A DNA stretch of 64,000 nucleotides from Diadema setosum (GCA_033980235.1 CM067074.1:35852723-35916722), one strand, 5' to 3'. Counted from the stretch's first letter, positions 35,560 through 48,355 are shown. The notes: generated by a model from the letters alone, not told the origin. A program made the numbers and translations.

Positions 35560-35770
35560 AATCAATGGGTGATTTTTGGGGAAAAAAAATGTTTGATGGC
35601 CAGGGGTTGCATGAGGTAACAGTTGAAGCATAATCTTTATGCCAACGGCAATAAGGATATGGAATGCACTCCCTGCAGACGCCATCACCGCCACATTGCT
35701 GGGCGTCTGCAGGACTCTCATCTCTACATGTTATCTCCGCACTGCACCATGTAAATATTTGCACAACCGT
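35560..35770 (+). pseudogene. LINE reverse transcriptase C-terminal remnant
   Basis: The frame around 35630 reads FMPTAIRIWNALPADAITAT, the conserved end of many LINE ORFs (R-x-WNxLPxxxxxA). It is truncated on both sides and lies within ~550 bp of the receptor A stop, so it may sit in the 3' UTR. Confidence 0.65.
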
Positions 35771-36136
35771 CCAACGGCATCACATACTCAAGCTTCATCC
35801 TTAGCATCATATCCACAATTGGTCTTTGTTGAGTACAGACGTAGATGTAGATGTAGATCTTTAAAGCGTGACAAAAGCGAAAAAAAAATATCATGCACAT
35901 TTTTTTTTTTTCCCCAGAATAATAGTACCACAGGTAAATGTGCAGGTGTATGGGTGCCGGTGTGGGCGCTGGCACTGTGTCTTGAATGTCTTGCCTCTTT
36001 GATATCAAACAATTAAAGGAGAAAGTGATTCGATACATCATTGACGATGAGGGAGTATGGGTGTGTTTAAAGTTTGCCTGAATCCAGAGAACTAAAGGGT
36101 ACAACTATATATCTGTCTAAGTTATCAAATGGATCT

Positions 36137-36393
36137 GTCACAAATACCATTAAGAACTGCTACGAACGCCGTACGAACGATTTTTGTACAAATTTCGTAG
36201 GATCTTCTTACGAAGGCCGTACGAAACCAGCCTCCGTAGACCTTTCGTATACCGTTCGTAAATTCGTAGCCTGGTCGATGGTCGGGTCCAAGATTTATTT
36301 TTTATTATTTTTTTTTGTTTTTTTGTTTTTGTTTTTGCTTCGTACGAAAGTCTCTCTTTGTTAGGCGGCCGTGGCCGTACGAACCTTTGTGAC
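36137..36393. mobile_element. TACGAA-rich short element with GTCACAAA inverted ends
   Basis: The element opens GTCACAAATACC and closes CCTTTGTGAC. The interior has about fifteen TACGA or TCGTA words, giving many short hairpins, interrupted by a T-rich run. It is 257 bp and non-coding. Confidence 0.6.
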
Positions 36394-36934
36394 CGTAGCT
36401 TTATCTTGCACTGTCTAGCTATTAACTGATTAATGTCATTGTGGATCACATGGAAATTTTCTTCCTTTGCTGCTACGTGATGTCCACGGTATACCGGACC
36501 GGAATATTTTTATCCTATTCTCTTTTTAATCGTCTACTTCAAGTTTATCATAACCCATAACCTCTTTTGATGTATGTACATGTCTCGTTCCTTATAACTA
36601 ATATCAAAATTGTCTTGGAAACAGTGTCGCTCAGTGATTTCCGAAGGCTGTAAGGCATTATAAAGTTTGACATGTTTTCAACGAATAGTGATGGGTTTAA
36701 TCGAAATCATAAATTGTCTTCATATTAAATGAGTGGACGACGTCATCACCTGAAAAAGAAAAACACTACTTTGTATCGAGAAATGTCATTCAAATCGTGC
36801 TTAAGTGGTTTATAATGATTTACAAGTGGTGATTGTATATTACTGTTTCGTGATGATATATGTGTAAAATATGTATGTATTTAGGTCCCAAATTGATGAC
36901 ACCTTTTCCACTATCTGATTAACTGAACTATTTT

Positions 36935-36940
36935 AATAAA
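36935..36940 (+). terminator. Candidate polyadenylation signal of receptor A
   Basis: This is the first AATAAA seen downstream of the receptor A stop, about 1.8 kb away. Repeats lie between, so the link is weak. Confidence 0.2.
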
Positions 36941-37668
36941 GGCAATTCAAACATGGAGTCACTTGCATTTTAACGGGCAGGATTAGGATTTGTCACTCAA
37001 CTTTAGTACATGTGACCCCCCCCCCCCCCCCCCCATGCTCTTTCCAAGGGACAGATCGGTTAGTCCCTTACGAGAGCACTGATGATTTTATTTGAGAAGT
37101 GAAGTATTACGTAACAATCATTCAATGAATCCCATTATCATGAAAACGGACTTTTGCTGAAGTTTGCTTCTATATCTGTTGTTCTTTTTTGTTGTTGTTG
37201 CTAGTTTTGTGTTTAACAATACAGGCAGCTCTCGAAAAGACCAACAATGACTTGAAAAATGTAGATGAAAAAACACCAAATTAGCAATACAACTGTTAAA
37301 TCTAAGGAAACGACAACGGGCAAGTCCATACTGCTCGCATAAAGGTACGTAGATACAAGTTGAATGATATGAGAGTAAATTTACACCTGACTTTAACACA
37401 CGTATAGCTTGGAAAATTCTTTTTTACTGGTTGCTAGTAGTTCAAACTAGAGCACCTGCGACGAACAACTTCTCATATCTGGTTATCACATCTTATATTC
37501 TCCGTCCTATATGTGCGGGCCAATACCGTAGCAAGTCCTCCAACGCGATAAAAGCCTGAGGGTCATTGACATTGAAGGTCCTGTGATAGCTAGTTCAACT
37601 AGCACACGAGTATGTCCACTAACAAAATTAATGTATTATTACGTAACTTCTTTATCATGTCTTGTTTT

Positions 37669-38662
37669 ACTCAGCAAAAAAAAGAAAGTAAACACTTTTT
37701 CGAGGTCATATTTTTCCTAGAAAATTTTTATGAAAATCAATGTGTTATATACCATATTGAAGGGAATTTAATTGGCTATTACGCTAATAGGTTAATTAAA
37801 AAGAAAACTTTACGCATGAGTGAGCACATTCTTTTTTGTCCTCCTAGGCACAAAATTAAAAATTGCAAAATTTGACATGTTCTCTTTCATATGCAAGTGC
37901 CCTTCAAGATAACATTTACAACATAAGACCAATTTAACGCAATGAGAGACATGAATGAAATAGCAAAAATGAGTATTTGTTCTCTTTATCTCTTTATAAC
38001 CTATAAGAAAAAACAAAGTGGGAAACTAAAGGGGAAAATAAGAATTTTCTGTCAAGTCAAATTCCAAATGTCATAGGGGATGATAAGCATAAAGATGATT
38101 AAGTGAGCAGAATTTATTCATTCAGTTCTTTTAATCTAGTGATTTAAGAATCCATGTGACAATTTCAAGAACCAAACATTATATACAATTTCCTGATTCG
38201 AAAAAAAAGCTCGAATTTGGACCATTTTTGTTAATTATTATTTCTTTTCTTATTTCATTTGAATTTTGATTTGACATAAGATGCTTTATTTTCCTGCATT
38301 ATTTTTATCCTTCATTGATCTTTTGGGCTTTAAAGATATCACAGAGATCAAAGGTTTAGTTTTTCAACTTAATTCATGTTTCTTTTTCTGTGAAATTTGT
38401 TGTTTGTTCTTATTGTTCTATGGAAGAGCACATACGCATGAATGACAACTTGTTCAGTTTTGCAATTTTTACTTTTGTGCCCTGGAAGAGAAAACAATGG
38501 TGTTCACTCATGCGTGAAGTTTCCCTTTATGTTGACCTACCAGATTGATAGCCAATTAAATTACCTTCAATGTGGTATATAATACATTAGCTTTCAGCCA
38601 AATGTTCTATGAGAAATCTAAACTTGAAAAAGCGTTTACTTTTTTTTTTTTTTTTGCTGAGT
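37669..38662. mobile_element. 1-kb foldback MITE with long inverted arms
   Basis: The left end ACTCAGCAAAAAAAAGAAAG is answered at the right end by TTTTTTTTTGCTGAGT. Arms of ~350 bp remain recognisable: GAAGGGAATTTAATTGGCTA near 37758 against TAGCCAATTAAATTACCTTC near 38550, and ACGCATGAGTGA near 37811 against TCACTCATGCGT near 38504. No transposase frame is seen. Confidence 0.75.
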
Positions 38663-38715
38663 GTACATATCAGGTGAAGAGGTAGATATAATCACTGTTT
38701 ATCAAAATGGATGCA

Positions 38716-38982
38716 CGTCATGAGACCGACACCCACGAGTAAGACAGCCCATGCGTTTGACACTTGAAGTGAATAAGGCCCATGTGACCGACACAGTACG
38801 TGTCGTAATGTCGAACTCGTGGGCTGTTTTTACCTAGTGTCGAACTCGTGGACCTTATTTGCCGAGTGTGTCGAACTCATGGGCTGTGTAACTCGTGGGC
38901 TGTATGACTCCTTGACTTTTTTTTCAATATCGAACTCGTGGGGTATATGACTCGTGATTGTCCGTCTCGTGGGATGATTACA
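38716..38982. repeat. Foldback family G copy, both arms
   Basis: Left arm: GAGACCGACACCCACGAGTA. Right arm: GTCGAACTCGTGGGCTGTTT and further inverted words ending GTCTCGTGGGATGA. The central region has CGACACAGTACGTGTCG, a short perfect hairpin. Confidence 0.85.
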
Positions 38983-39446
38983 TTGAAATTGTTTAATGTT
39001 TGCTAAACACTTAACTAAATTCAGTGCTTTTAATTTGCTACATTCTTGAACCCTTCCATAACAGATGTAACATGTACAGAATTGTATTCATAGTGCTGGC
39101 ACTAGAAAGAGTTTTACCTTTAAACTGGTAAGGAATCTGTTGCAGATTCATTATCAAACTTTAATCTGGGGAAGCTAAGCGTTTGACATGTGCAAAGTTT
39201 TTTTTTCCCCCTTTGTGCAATTATATGATTATGACACAATTGTAGTATACCTCACGATTTTAGGACGCTGGTTTCTTAAAACCTTTAACCCTGGAGCACG
39301 TGGAATGAGCAGAAAAGTGAATATTGAACGTAACATTGCACCAAGATTATGTGAAGAAATTCTAAGTATTATATACTATTGAAATGAGTTTGTCCTATTT
39401 GTCTTTTGTATAGTGTTTGAGTTTGTATAAAATTATTAGGGTATGC

Positions 39447-39448
<2 letters not shown>

Positions 39449-39509
<61 letters not shown>

Positions 39510-40026
39510 GTGAAGCGGGCTTGGCCTCGTACGTGGTGGGTACTGCATCATTGGTATATGTGTGACGGAAGGAAAACTTGCAGTATAGACGTTGCAGTGA
39601 TGTTCAGTCTTGCCTTTATTCCCCGAGCTTTCGGCTGTTTCACCAGCCTTTTTCAAGGGCTTGATGAGACATAACATAAAAGCAAAATAGCAACCAATTT
39701 GGAGCGAATGTAATATAGCTGCCCATGTTTGTTCGATTTTCTCTTGCCTTGTTTTTTGTTTTTGTTTTTGTTTTGTTGTTTGCCTTATTCTGTTGAAATG
39801 TATGCACATTGGTGTAACTGCCTACATTCCGTTTGATTGGCTTCTTGTTATTACTATTTCTATTTCTGTTCAAATGCATGCAAATTGGTTGCTATTTTGC
39901 TTTTATGTTATGTCTCATCAAGCCCTTGAAAAGGGGTGGTGAAACAACCGAAAGCTCGGGGAATAAAGGCAAGACTGAACATCACTGCAACGTCTACACT
40001 GCAAGTTTTCCTTCCGTCATACACAC

Positions 40027-40101
<75 letters not shown>

Positions 40102-40112
40102 TTGTATTTATA
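39449..40112. repeat. Inverted repeat with Penelope-like arms, bounded by (TA)n
   Basis: (TA)n at 39449-39508, a ~140-bp arm at 39560-39700, a ~180-bp spacer, the inverted arm at 39881-40025, then (TA)n(TG)n at 40031-40100. Arm words: TTCCCCGAGCTTTCGGCTG and the reverse complement CGAAAGCTCGGGGAATAAA. This resembles terminal repeats of Penelope-like elements. Spacer includes a TTTTG-rich run. Confidence 0.65.
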
Positions 40113-40848
40113 TATATTTCTATGCATACAACATACATTTTATACATGTAGAGACTTATATATATTTATGTATATTATTGTTCGATGAACTTGAAAATGA
40201 AGATTTTAAAGATTTTATTGCAAAATTCGAATTATAAATCGAGTTTCCCTTCGGTTCCCTATCCCTTGATAATGTTGCAGTTTAAGTACCTTTTTGTTGA
40301 ATTCACTGCAGTTTTATTTCCGTATCTTATTTTCAACACAGAAAAACATAAAACAGACTAAGAGGTTGGCATAATTACATAACAACATTATGCATCAATA
40401 TGTAATACAATGGGTATTGAAACTTCAACAGCGGAGCGAGCATTTACATTTACAAACAACACAATGTCGAAAAATGCTTTAAAAAATGAATGGACCATCT
40501 TCTTTTAACATTCGTTTGAATGGCTTGTCCAAATTTCTTTAAAGTACACATTTATACATAGACTCACTTGCTCTTCTGATTTCGCTTCATTCACTGAATT
40601 CATTTTGTTTCTGGTACATTTCCCGTTGAATTTGATATGGAGTGGGTTTATTAATTCCGCTACAACCGTATAAGTGATTATGATTATTATAACCGTAGTT
40701 ACAATCACCTGGCTCATTATTACGCCAAAGTGAGGCTGTAGTCGGACCAAGTGCTGAGTCCCATCCTCCATGTGCCGCGCTGTCCTCAATTTTAGCAGTG
40801 TTTAGAGTCCATAAATATAGGCTGTATTATAATGTATTAGTATATAGT

Positions 40849-41060
40849 GGGGGAGCTGTGGCATGGTGGATAAGACTCCCGACTCCCGATCGGAGGACCC
40901 GAGTTCGTATCCCGCCTAGTGCTTACGTCCTTGGACAAGATGTTTTATGCACGATGTCCCTCTCGACCCAGGTGTATAAATGGGTACCTGATGACGCTAC
41001 TAGCAGGGGCCTCTGGTAGAGCAGTGGCAACACTGAAGAGGCTACCCTGGATTAATAAGA

Positions 41061-41062
<2 letters not shown>
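40849..41062 (+). mobile_element. SINE family B, full copy
   Basis: tRNA-like head with GGCATGGTGGATAAGACTCC (box-A region) and GAGTTCGTATCCC (box B, one base off consensus). The body holds CTCGACCCAGGTGTATAAAT and ends AGGCTACCCTGGATTAATAA. A (TA)n tract follows. Other copies lie at 41219, 54190 (reverse) and 6745 (reverse, split). Confidence 0.8.

Positions 41063-41063
<1 letters not shown>

Positions 41064-41113
<50 letters not shown>
41064..41113. repeat. (TA)n microsatellite
   Basis: About 24 TA units at the 3' end of the SINE. Further (TAA)n lies at 41155-41205. Confidence 0.95.
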
Positions 41114-41121
<8 letters not shown>

Positions 41122-41218
41122 TTTATAAAATAATGATATTTATAATAATGAAAATAATAATAATAATGATAATAATAATAATAATGATAATAATAATAAT
41201 AATAAAATGAAAATAATT

Positions 41219-41998
41219 GTTGGACGCTGTGAGATAGCAGCTAAGACTCCTGACTCCCAATCGGAGGACCCGAGTTCGATTCCTGCCCAATGTTTTTCGT
41301 CCTTGGCCGAGATGTTTTAACCCACCATGTCCCCTTCGACCCAGGTCTATTAAAGGTAGGGGATACCTTTTACAGACCTCCCAAAATGCAGCAAAACATT
41401 AAATATGAACCTCGGGGGACTTGTTTAGGCCACTGCTGAGAAATTTGGAAGTCAACAGTTATCTACAATTTGAATAATGCACAAAACTCAACTGCTCAAT
41501 AGTTCTGTGTGTCATCCACACTTAAGCCTTTTTGTTGCAGTCTTCTGTATTTTTTTTTATCTATAAACACAAATCTAAAAGTATAAGAGCTGATGTAATA
41601 ACATATAGAGTGTGTGGCAAGAATGTATATAGAAATGTTTGTATTAAAAGTTTTGATGAACTTTCTTCACAAAATATACATGATGGACACACATGCAGTG
41701 CATGGGTCTGCAAAGGTAGCCTAGTAATGTACTGGAATTTACGGTGAGTCCCGAAAAAAATTCAATTCAAAATCTAACGGTCAATAAAAATGTACTTAAT
41801 GTTACCTTCCACTTTCAAAACTTTATGGGAGTTTCTAGAATGATACTCTCTTCAACATACCACTGTATTTATACAACTCTTCATTTAAGGCATGCAAATG
41901 GGATTCCCTACCTTTAATGGGTACCTGGCAACGCTGAGGTAATAATAATGGCAGGGCCCTCTGGCAGAGCAGTGGTAACACTGAGAGGCTACCTTGGA
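41219..41998 (+). mobile_element. SINE family B, second copy, interrupted by a TTAA MITE
   Basis: The head (41219-41353, with GAGTTCGATTCCTGCC as box B) and tail (41914-41998, TGGGTACCTGGCAACGCTGA to the AGGCTACCTTGGAT end) are parts of one SINE. They flank the 560-bp element at 41354-41913. Removing it and one TTAA restores a sequence colinear with the copy at 40849. Confidence 0.85.
41354..41913. mobile_element. Kolobok/T2-type MITE (family F) with TTAA duplication
   Basis: It starts AGGTAGGGGATACC and ends GGGATTCCCTACCT (12 of 14 positions match as inverted repeats). It is flanked by TTAA at 41350-41353 and 41914-41917. The TTAAAGG terminus plus TTAA target duplication is the signature reported for T2/Kolobok MITEs. 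There is no transposase, so mobilisation would be in trans. Confidence 0.88.
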
Positions 41999-42009
41999 TA
42001 AAAAAAAAA

Positions 42010-42029
42010 CTACTAGTAGTAGTAGTAGC

Positions 42030-42060
<31 letters not shown>

Positions 42061-42075
42061 TCATTATTATTATTT
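42010..42075. repeat. (TAG)n / (ATT)n microsatellite
   Basis: About 17 TAG units with one CAG, followed by ATT units. Confidence 0.95.
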
Positions 42076-42506
42076 TAAAGTGTGCGGGCATGCGCTCACC
42101 CTCTGTCCGAAATGATTCCGTTTGATGTATCGTGAATACGCATACTGAGTGGTTGTGCATGTGTGCAGTAAACACGTACCTATGATAGACCGGGTATTAC
42201 TCGCTATCTGTTTTCCGTGCTTTAGGATTTCTCACCCCCAACCCATCTTCACCCGACCCTGCTTAGAAAGAAATATTATCCAAACCTGCTGGTATAGCGT
42301 TACAGCCAAAGGAGTGTTACCTTTATGAAATAGGATACCACGAAGAAGAGAGGGTACGACTGTTTCATATATTAGAAATCATGCTGTGAAATCCGTTGTT
42401 TTGGTGATTAACGAGCTGTAGAGCTGTTGAGTCATGACCAACTTATACAGATCCTTCAAACACTTCTTTCTTTGAGGGTTCTTAGTCGATCGAGGATTTG
42501 ACCGCC

Positions 42507-42558
42507 ATGCGCTGGCTGTTGACCGTCGTCCTACTTCTCACAGCTAAAGACCTGCCAA
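42507..42558 (+). CDS. Receptor B exon 1: start codon and signal peptide
   Basis: ATG in a good context (ACCGCCATGC) opens MRWLLTVVLLLTAKDLP, a typical signal peptide. Phase-1 donor GTAAGG matches the next exon. Confidence 0.85.
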
Positions 42559-45277
42559 GTAAGGTGGACATTCTTTAAGTCCAAGGAAAAATTACTGTCG
42601 GTTCAGAGTTATGTGATAGTGTACTACAATGTAAAATTGCTTATTCAGGGTCTGATATGATTCTGATAATCGGACTATATTATGTGCTTTTGTCACTGTA
42701 AGGTGAGTGATATGGCCTTATAAGGCATGAGTGATATGGCTTTATAAGGCATTATCATAGGGTCTAACGGACAAGAAGGAATATACATTTGCTTGCTCTT
42801 GGTGTCCTTTAGATTATAAATAAGTTTATTATATCCACGAAAAAAAGAGATATTTAGGAGCGACTCACGTAAGATTACCTTCTTTCGCATATCTACACTA
42901 AGATACGAGACACCGTGTACGTTAAGGTCGGGACAAATTTCGTTCATCTTATTGTGTCTCAGTTTAGGAAATTTACTTATTTCATTAACGGGGTTGGTAC
43001 AGTATTGGTGCAGACAAGGATTGGGCTTTAAACTTTATGTGAGATTCCAAGAACCCCTTATTGAATAGAACAGAGCATACCATTCTAAGAGGAATTCAAA
43101 GTTTATTTGATGAAAATCGGTTTTGGAGTGGCTGAGACATCCAAAAACAAAGTAAAACAAAGCAATCGCAATAAAAGCTAGGTCCCACCTTTTATTAAGA
43201 TTGCTCTATTTTGGATATCTCAGCCATTTTAAAACCAATCTTCATCAAATAAACTTTGAATTCCTTCTGGAATTTATGATTATGCTCTTTCATATTTTGG
43301 TTATAAAAAAATATATATATATAAAAACCTGAAGTTAATCTCACTCAAAAGGTACAATTTACCCACAGAAAGCTCCGGGCAAGGTCAAATCTTGTATTTT
43401 CCTTGGAGTTTGGAGAAGCAGAACTCCGATGTCTTTGTCACCGTCATTTCACCCGGCTGGAATTTCAGCTTTGCTCACACATTCTGCACGCAAACTTTGC
43501 AAGGCGCGTTAGCCTCTATTACAAACAACGAACTGAATGACGCCATTGTCGGTAAGTTTTAGGATGGCTTAGTGGATGTAAGCTTTGCATTATCACATCA
43601 AAAGTATCTCCCCCTCAGCTTCACTGTATATGGTCACTGTGGTACTGATAAAATCGCGAGTTGGCTTTGAAGACAACTTTGATAAAGACATATCTCACTT
43701 TCATAATCTGGATAATCGGATTGAAAAAGATTGAAAACTTTACTTCTATAAATGACCTTTAGACCAATAGATCCTGTCTAAACTGCATGTGGCCATTTTC
43801 ATTGAGGGAAGGCAATGGGATTGAAAGAAAGACAGCAACAAAACTCAATCACTAGGAACATCTTTACGTGAACATTTAAGGAAGAGCGATACTCAAGATT
43901 GGGAAAAAAAAAATTAATGAAAATTTTTGTCTATTGAGATTATTGGTTTTTGGAACAAACTCTGGTAATAACAATGATATAATTCTGTAAGTTTATATTA
44001 CATCCATGATTTGAAACTATAAATGAGGAGAAAGGCGAGACAAGGGGGAACGCGAAACCGAGTAGCGCCAACCACTCGCGAATCTCTCGGACGTGCTGTC
44101 ACCCCTTTCATCACTGTTCGTCTCGAATAAGACGCAAAATGTAGAATTATATCCACTGGACCTCTTCTAAAAGGCTATCACCATGTTTATCGATTTTGCT
44201 TCATTTCGCTATTCATAGTATAATCATTGTATGTAATTCTACGTGTAAGCGGAATGTTCGCGTTGCCTCATCATGCGTCAATTTTCTGTTCTTACCTATG
44301 CAGAATCTCTTAGCCCTCTCAAAGAGTTTCCAGACCCATACATTGGTTTGTCGTGGGACCCCACCATTGGTTGGACATGGATCAATGGAGAATTGTATAA
44401 TTTCACTCTACTCGACGACGCAATCCACGGTGAGCAAGCAAACTTTTACAGATATTGCCCTCCCAGTCATCTCTTATTTCATTAATTGATATATTTTCCA
44501 AATATCTTGGCTCGGGAGTACTGCGGTTCTCCTTCATAGAGTTACAGTGCTTACACCATTGTACGCTAAAGATGCAACCATGCAACCTGTTATGGGTGAT
44601 CCTCGATATTTGTCGATCGCGATTAAAGCCACATAAGATATTTTTCTTTCATAAGTCGGAATTTTCTTGACTGTAACCTGTTCAATGATTGGTAATCTAT
44701 CTCACATGTATTTCTCAAAAGCTTTCACGGAATCAGTAACAATAATAACTACCACATATAAATAACTTGTTATTAAGAGAAGATGCAGTTCCACATGGAT
44801 TCTGATCATGTGATATTAAAACATTAAACCAAAATGCTAATTATATCGAACAGACTTCTGGCATAGGCGTGTTATTCTCTTTGCCCAAGAACAGTATCTC
44901 TACTGAAGTGACGTAAAAGATGTGGATTTTTTCTATGCATAGAGGAGGGAATGGACTGTATAGCACTCAACATCCGCACGTCAAAGTGGGAAGCACGCCA
45001 TTGTGACGTCATCTCCTCCTACGTGTGCCAAACTACAGGTGTGTTGGTATTGGGGTTTTAGCTCGTTATTCCGTTATTCCGAAGGTTCGTTATTCCGAAG
45101 GTTCCGAAGGTTCCGAAGGTTGGCTAATGAATGTTCCAAACACTTACAGAACATAATATCGTCATGATAATGATACTACACAAACGAATGTATATTGATA
45201 TAAACATATATATATGAGATTAAGATGAGATTAAAACCTAAAATGGCATTAAAACGCTTTATCCGCTTTTTTTTAAC

Positions 45278-45317
<40 letters not shown>

Positions 45318-45330
45318 TAATATCATATAC

Positions 45331-45367
<37 letters not shown>

Positions 45368-46234
45368 GTGATTCTATGTGCGTCAATCTTTATGCACATT
45401 GGTACATTATGATATGTTTATGCATTATTCATAATTAAAGACACTGTTTACCATTATTTTGCAGATGAAACAAAAATTCAGCCTTTGTACTAACATCTTG
45501 TGATTAGTGTGATTACTTGTAATGAGTATGAATTAGAGAAAGAAGCAATCGCTGTGAAAGTTTTAATTTGTTTAATTGATTTTAAGTATTGCTAGATATA
45601 CAAAATGTGAACAATAGTTGTAATAATTTTTTTTTTCTAGAAACTAAACCGTCTACAGTTATGGCTTATTTGATTTAGAAATCCAAAAACTATATCTCGT
45701 TATATTTTAAGCGTTATTGCATTTTTTTCTTAAATGGTAGAATGTTTTGATAAAACTGAGCTACACATACATGTATATGCATCAAATATGATAACTTGTA
45801 CATTTTTTAGATTACTACTCCGAAAGGTAAACAATACCTTTTGATGTAGCACCTAATGCGTATTCGCTGAATAGGCGTGTTCTGTTGTAAATGAGAGCAA
45901 AATATTTGTCCTAGGTTACTACTACTCGACTTAAGTTATTTTAAGATTTCTCCTCATTCACAGATGCTCTGGCAACAGCATCCGGAGTTCAAAATGTGAT
46001 GGATATGACTTTTTTCAAATCTGAACAGAGAAGGTTAGTGCACTGGGGTAATAATTATTATCACAGATCAGTCTCACTGTAATTAGTAACATTACACTGT
46101 CAAGTGTAATGTCATTGATGTCACTAATTTCACTGCATTTTTGTACTCTTTCACTTTTTCGTACTATATGGCAACAGCCTTTGTATTTTTGTGCTTTGAA
46201 ACTGTTTTGTGTATATATCCGTGTCATTTTCTGA

Positions 46235-46285
<51 letters not shown>

Positions 46286-48355
46286 CTATGTTTGTGCATT
46301 TTTAAGAGATGTGCAATAAATTGAATTAAATTGAAGTGCTTTACCCACTATATCCCTAACCTTGATAAATTTAGTTTTCCTTTTTTTTGTAAGTTAATCA
46401 TCTGTTGTTTTTAACACCAACAAATACCATCTCTCTTAATAAGCAATCCTCCGGTTGCGTAATGCATTTTTATAGCTGTTGCTGCCGGTGGCTTTTACAC
46501 GACTCGTACGTTGGCTAAACTGTGTCGTCTCAAATTCAAGGTGATGTCATCGGCACTTATGACGAAATAAACTGTATATCAATTGAAAGAGAAAGGAATG
46601 ACCTTTCATATAAGATGTAAATAAAGGTCATATCATGAATTGTGCGACTTCATATGATTATAGTATTTTCGTGTCATTTACATATTTATGAATAATTACG
46701 TCACTTATTCAAAAGAAACCACATACGAAACAATATCCATAGCTTTATACAGAAAAAAAAAAAACAACTATCAATTTTGAAATCTTCATAATGTAAGCTT
46801 TCCGATAATATCTTACTCATAGGATAGGCCTATCTAATGCTTACAAATATAAAGAGATATCGAATAATGATTCAAAGATCTGCGCTCTGCAGACTCGTGT
46901 GGTCCATAAACTCATAGACGCTATGAATGGGACTACAGTAAAGTAGTCCTATGCTTACGCGTACAGCAGTGTTCGATCTCACACAGATGTAGATCTATTC
47001 TGTAATCAGCCTGCTGTAAACATCCAAGGTGAATATAAATCCAAATAAAGATATCAGGAACATGAAATGATGCAAAAGACTGTGGGATATGAGGTCAGAG
47101 TTCACGGGCTATAATAAGCTATTATAAATGACGTCCTCGTCCAAGCCATTTCTGCTTCGGATTACCCCGTAGATCGACTTCCGTAGCGTTTGCGCGGACT
47201 ACAGGATATCCCGTACATCGGCGGATATGGGTCAAAATTCTGTTGTACATCCACAAAATTCATAATGGCAACTTTAACATGTGATTAGCATGTGCATGTG
47301 ATTATCACGGTCCGAATACAATAGTACATACTGATAGCAAAGACAGTTATTGGTTTGTTTTGTTCCAAAGGTTTCTGTAAAGGAACTGAAAGTCGGAGTA
47401 AATCAAATGTGAACCACGCACCTTCTGTTTGTAAAGGACATACGAAACTATCAGAAACAACGCATCAAAAAAGAAAAAAAAAAGAAAAAAGGACTCGGAG
47501 AGACAAACCTTCGTTGAGGCCATGTGGTCACCTTTCTGATACTGTCGTGAGAAAGAGGAGTCGAGGGTGAAGTTGTCAACTCTTTGGATTCATATACGAT
47601 CTCATGAAATGCATACATGTATTTTTGTTAAAATTGGTTTTAGTGATGGTTTAGTTGTCAAGCATGCTTTTGCTTGAATGAGCTGCGATATAAAGGCTTT
47701 TTGCTTTCGATTCAAGTCGGGTTAGCCCGTTAGCCACCTTAGATGATCAAATGATCAAACAGAGAAGAACAGCATTAATCAGTAACGTGTGGAGGTAGAG
47801 ACGATCGAGAGATGATCGCAAAATGATCGATAAATGTATTTATGCCCACACAGATACTAAACCGCTGGTCTACACGATATCGATACCACCTAAAGTACTC
47901 GACTTCTGAATATTTGCCAATAGATAATATGTGCTTCTTTATACATGTCCCTTGTTTGTTTGTTGTTTATCATGTATTTCTTTCCCTCTTCCTCTCCTTG
48001 ATCAGAATGGACTGATGTACTAACCAGGAGAGTGCACATTTTCGGAGACCAAACGTATATCTTGCCCACCAAAAAGACTGATTTCTCTCAATTAACCTGT
48101 GTGTGCCTTGCAGAACAGGCCTATCCTCTCACAAACTTCACATCATCCGTGGTGGCAAATGTACAATGTAAGTTTACACATCGCAATATCATTTTGTGTA
48201 GAAAGTATAGGTGACCCTGCATCACAAAACTATCAGAGAGTCGCCAGACAAGGATTTTTAGCTAGGGGCAGATTCTTAAAGAGCAGACTCTGAGCTTTAA
48301 TATGATATGTAACTCAATTCGTATGGACTTCCATAACCTAATAATCTAAATTCTG

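Larger units (their letters stand above)
35093..42506. other. Intergenic region between receptors A and B
   Basis: No protein-coding gene was found. It contains A/C runs (35198-35217), a LINE remnant, a TACGAA-rich palindromic element, a 1-kb foldback, a foldback family G copy, a hairpin with Penelope-like arms, SINE family B copies, and a TTAA MITE inserted in one of them. The first part should include the 3' UTR of receptor A. Confidence 0.6.

Noticed and set aside
40849..40921. Possible tRNA gene at the family B SINE head
   Set aside because: Several copies with the same non-tRNA body occur in the window, and box B is off consensus.
47355..47570. 71-codon Lys/Arg-rich frame after TTCCAAAG
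   Set aside because: Low complexity, driven by an A-rich tract. It ends in a stop without a usable donor and does not fix the phase of the 45964 candidate exon.
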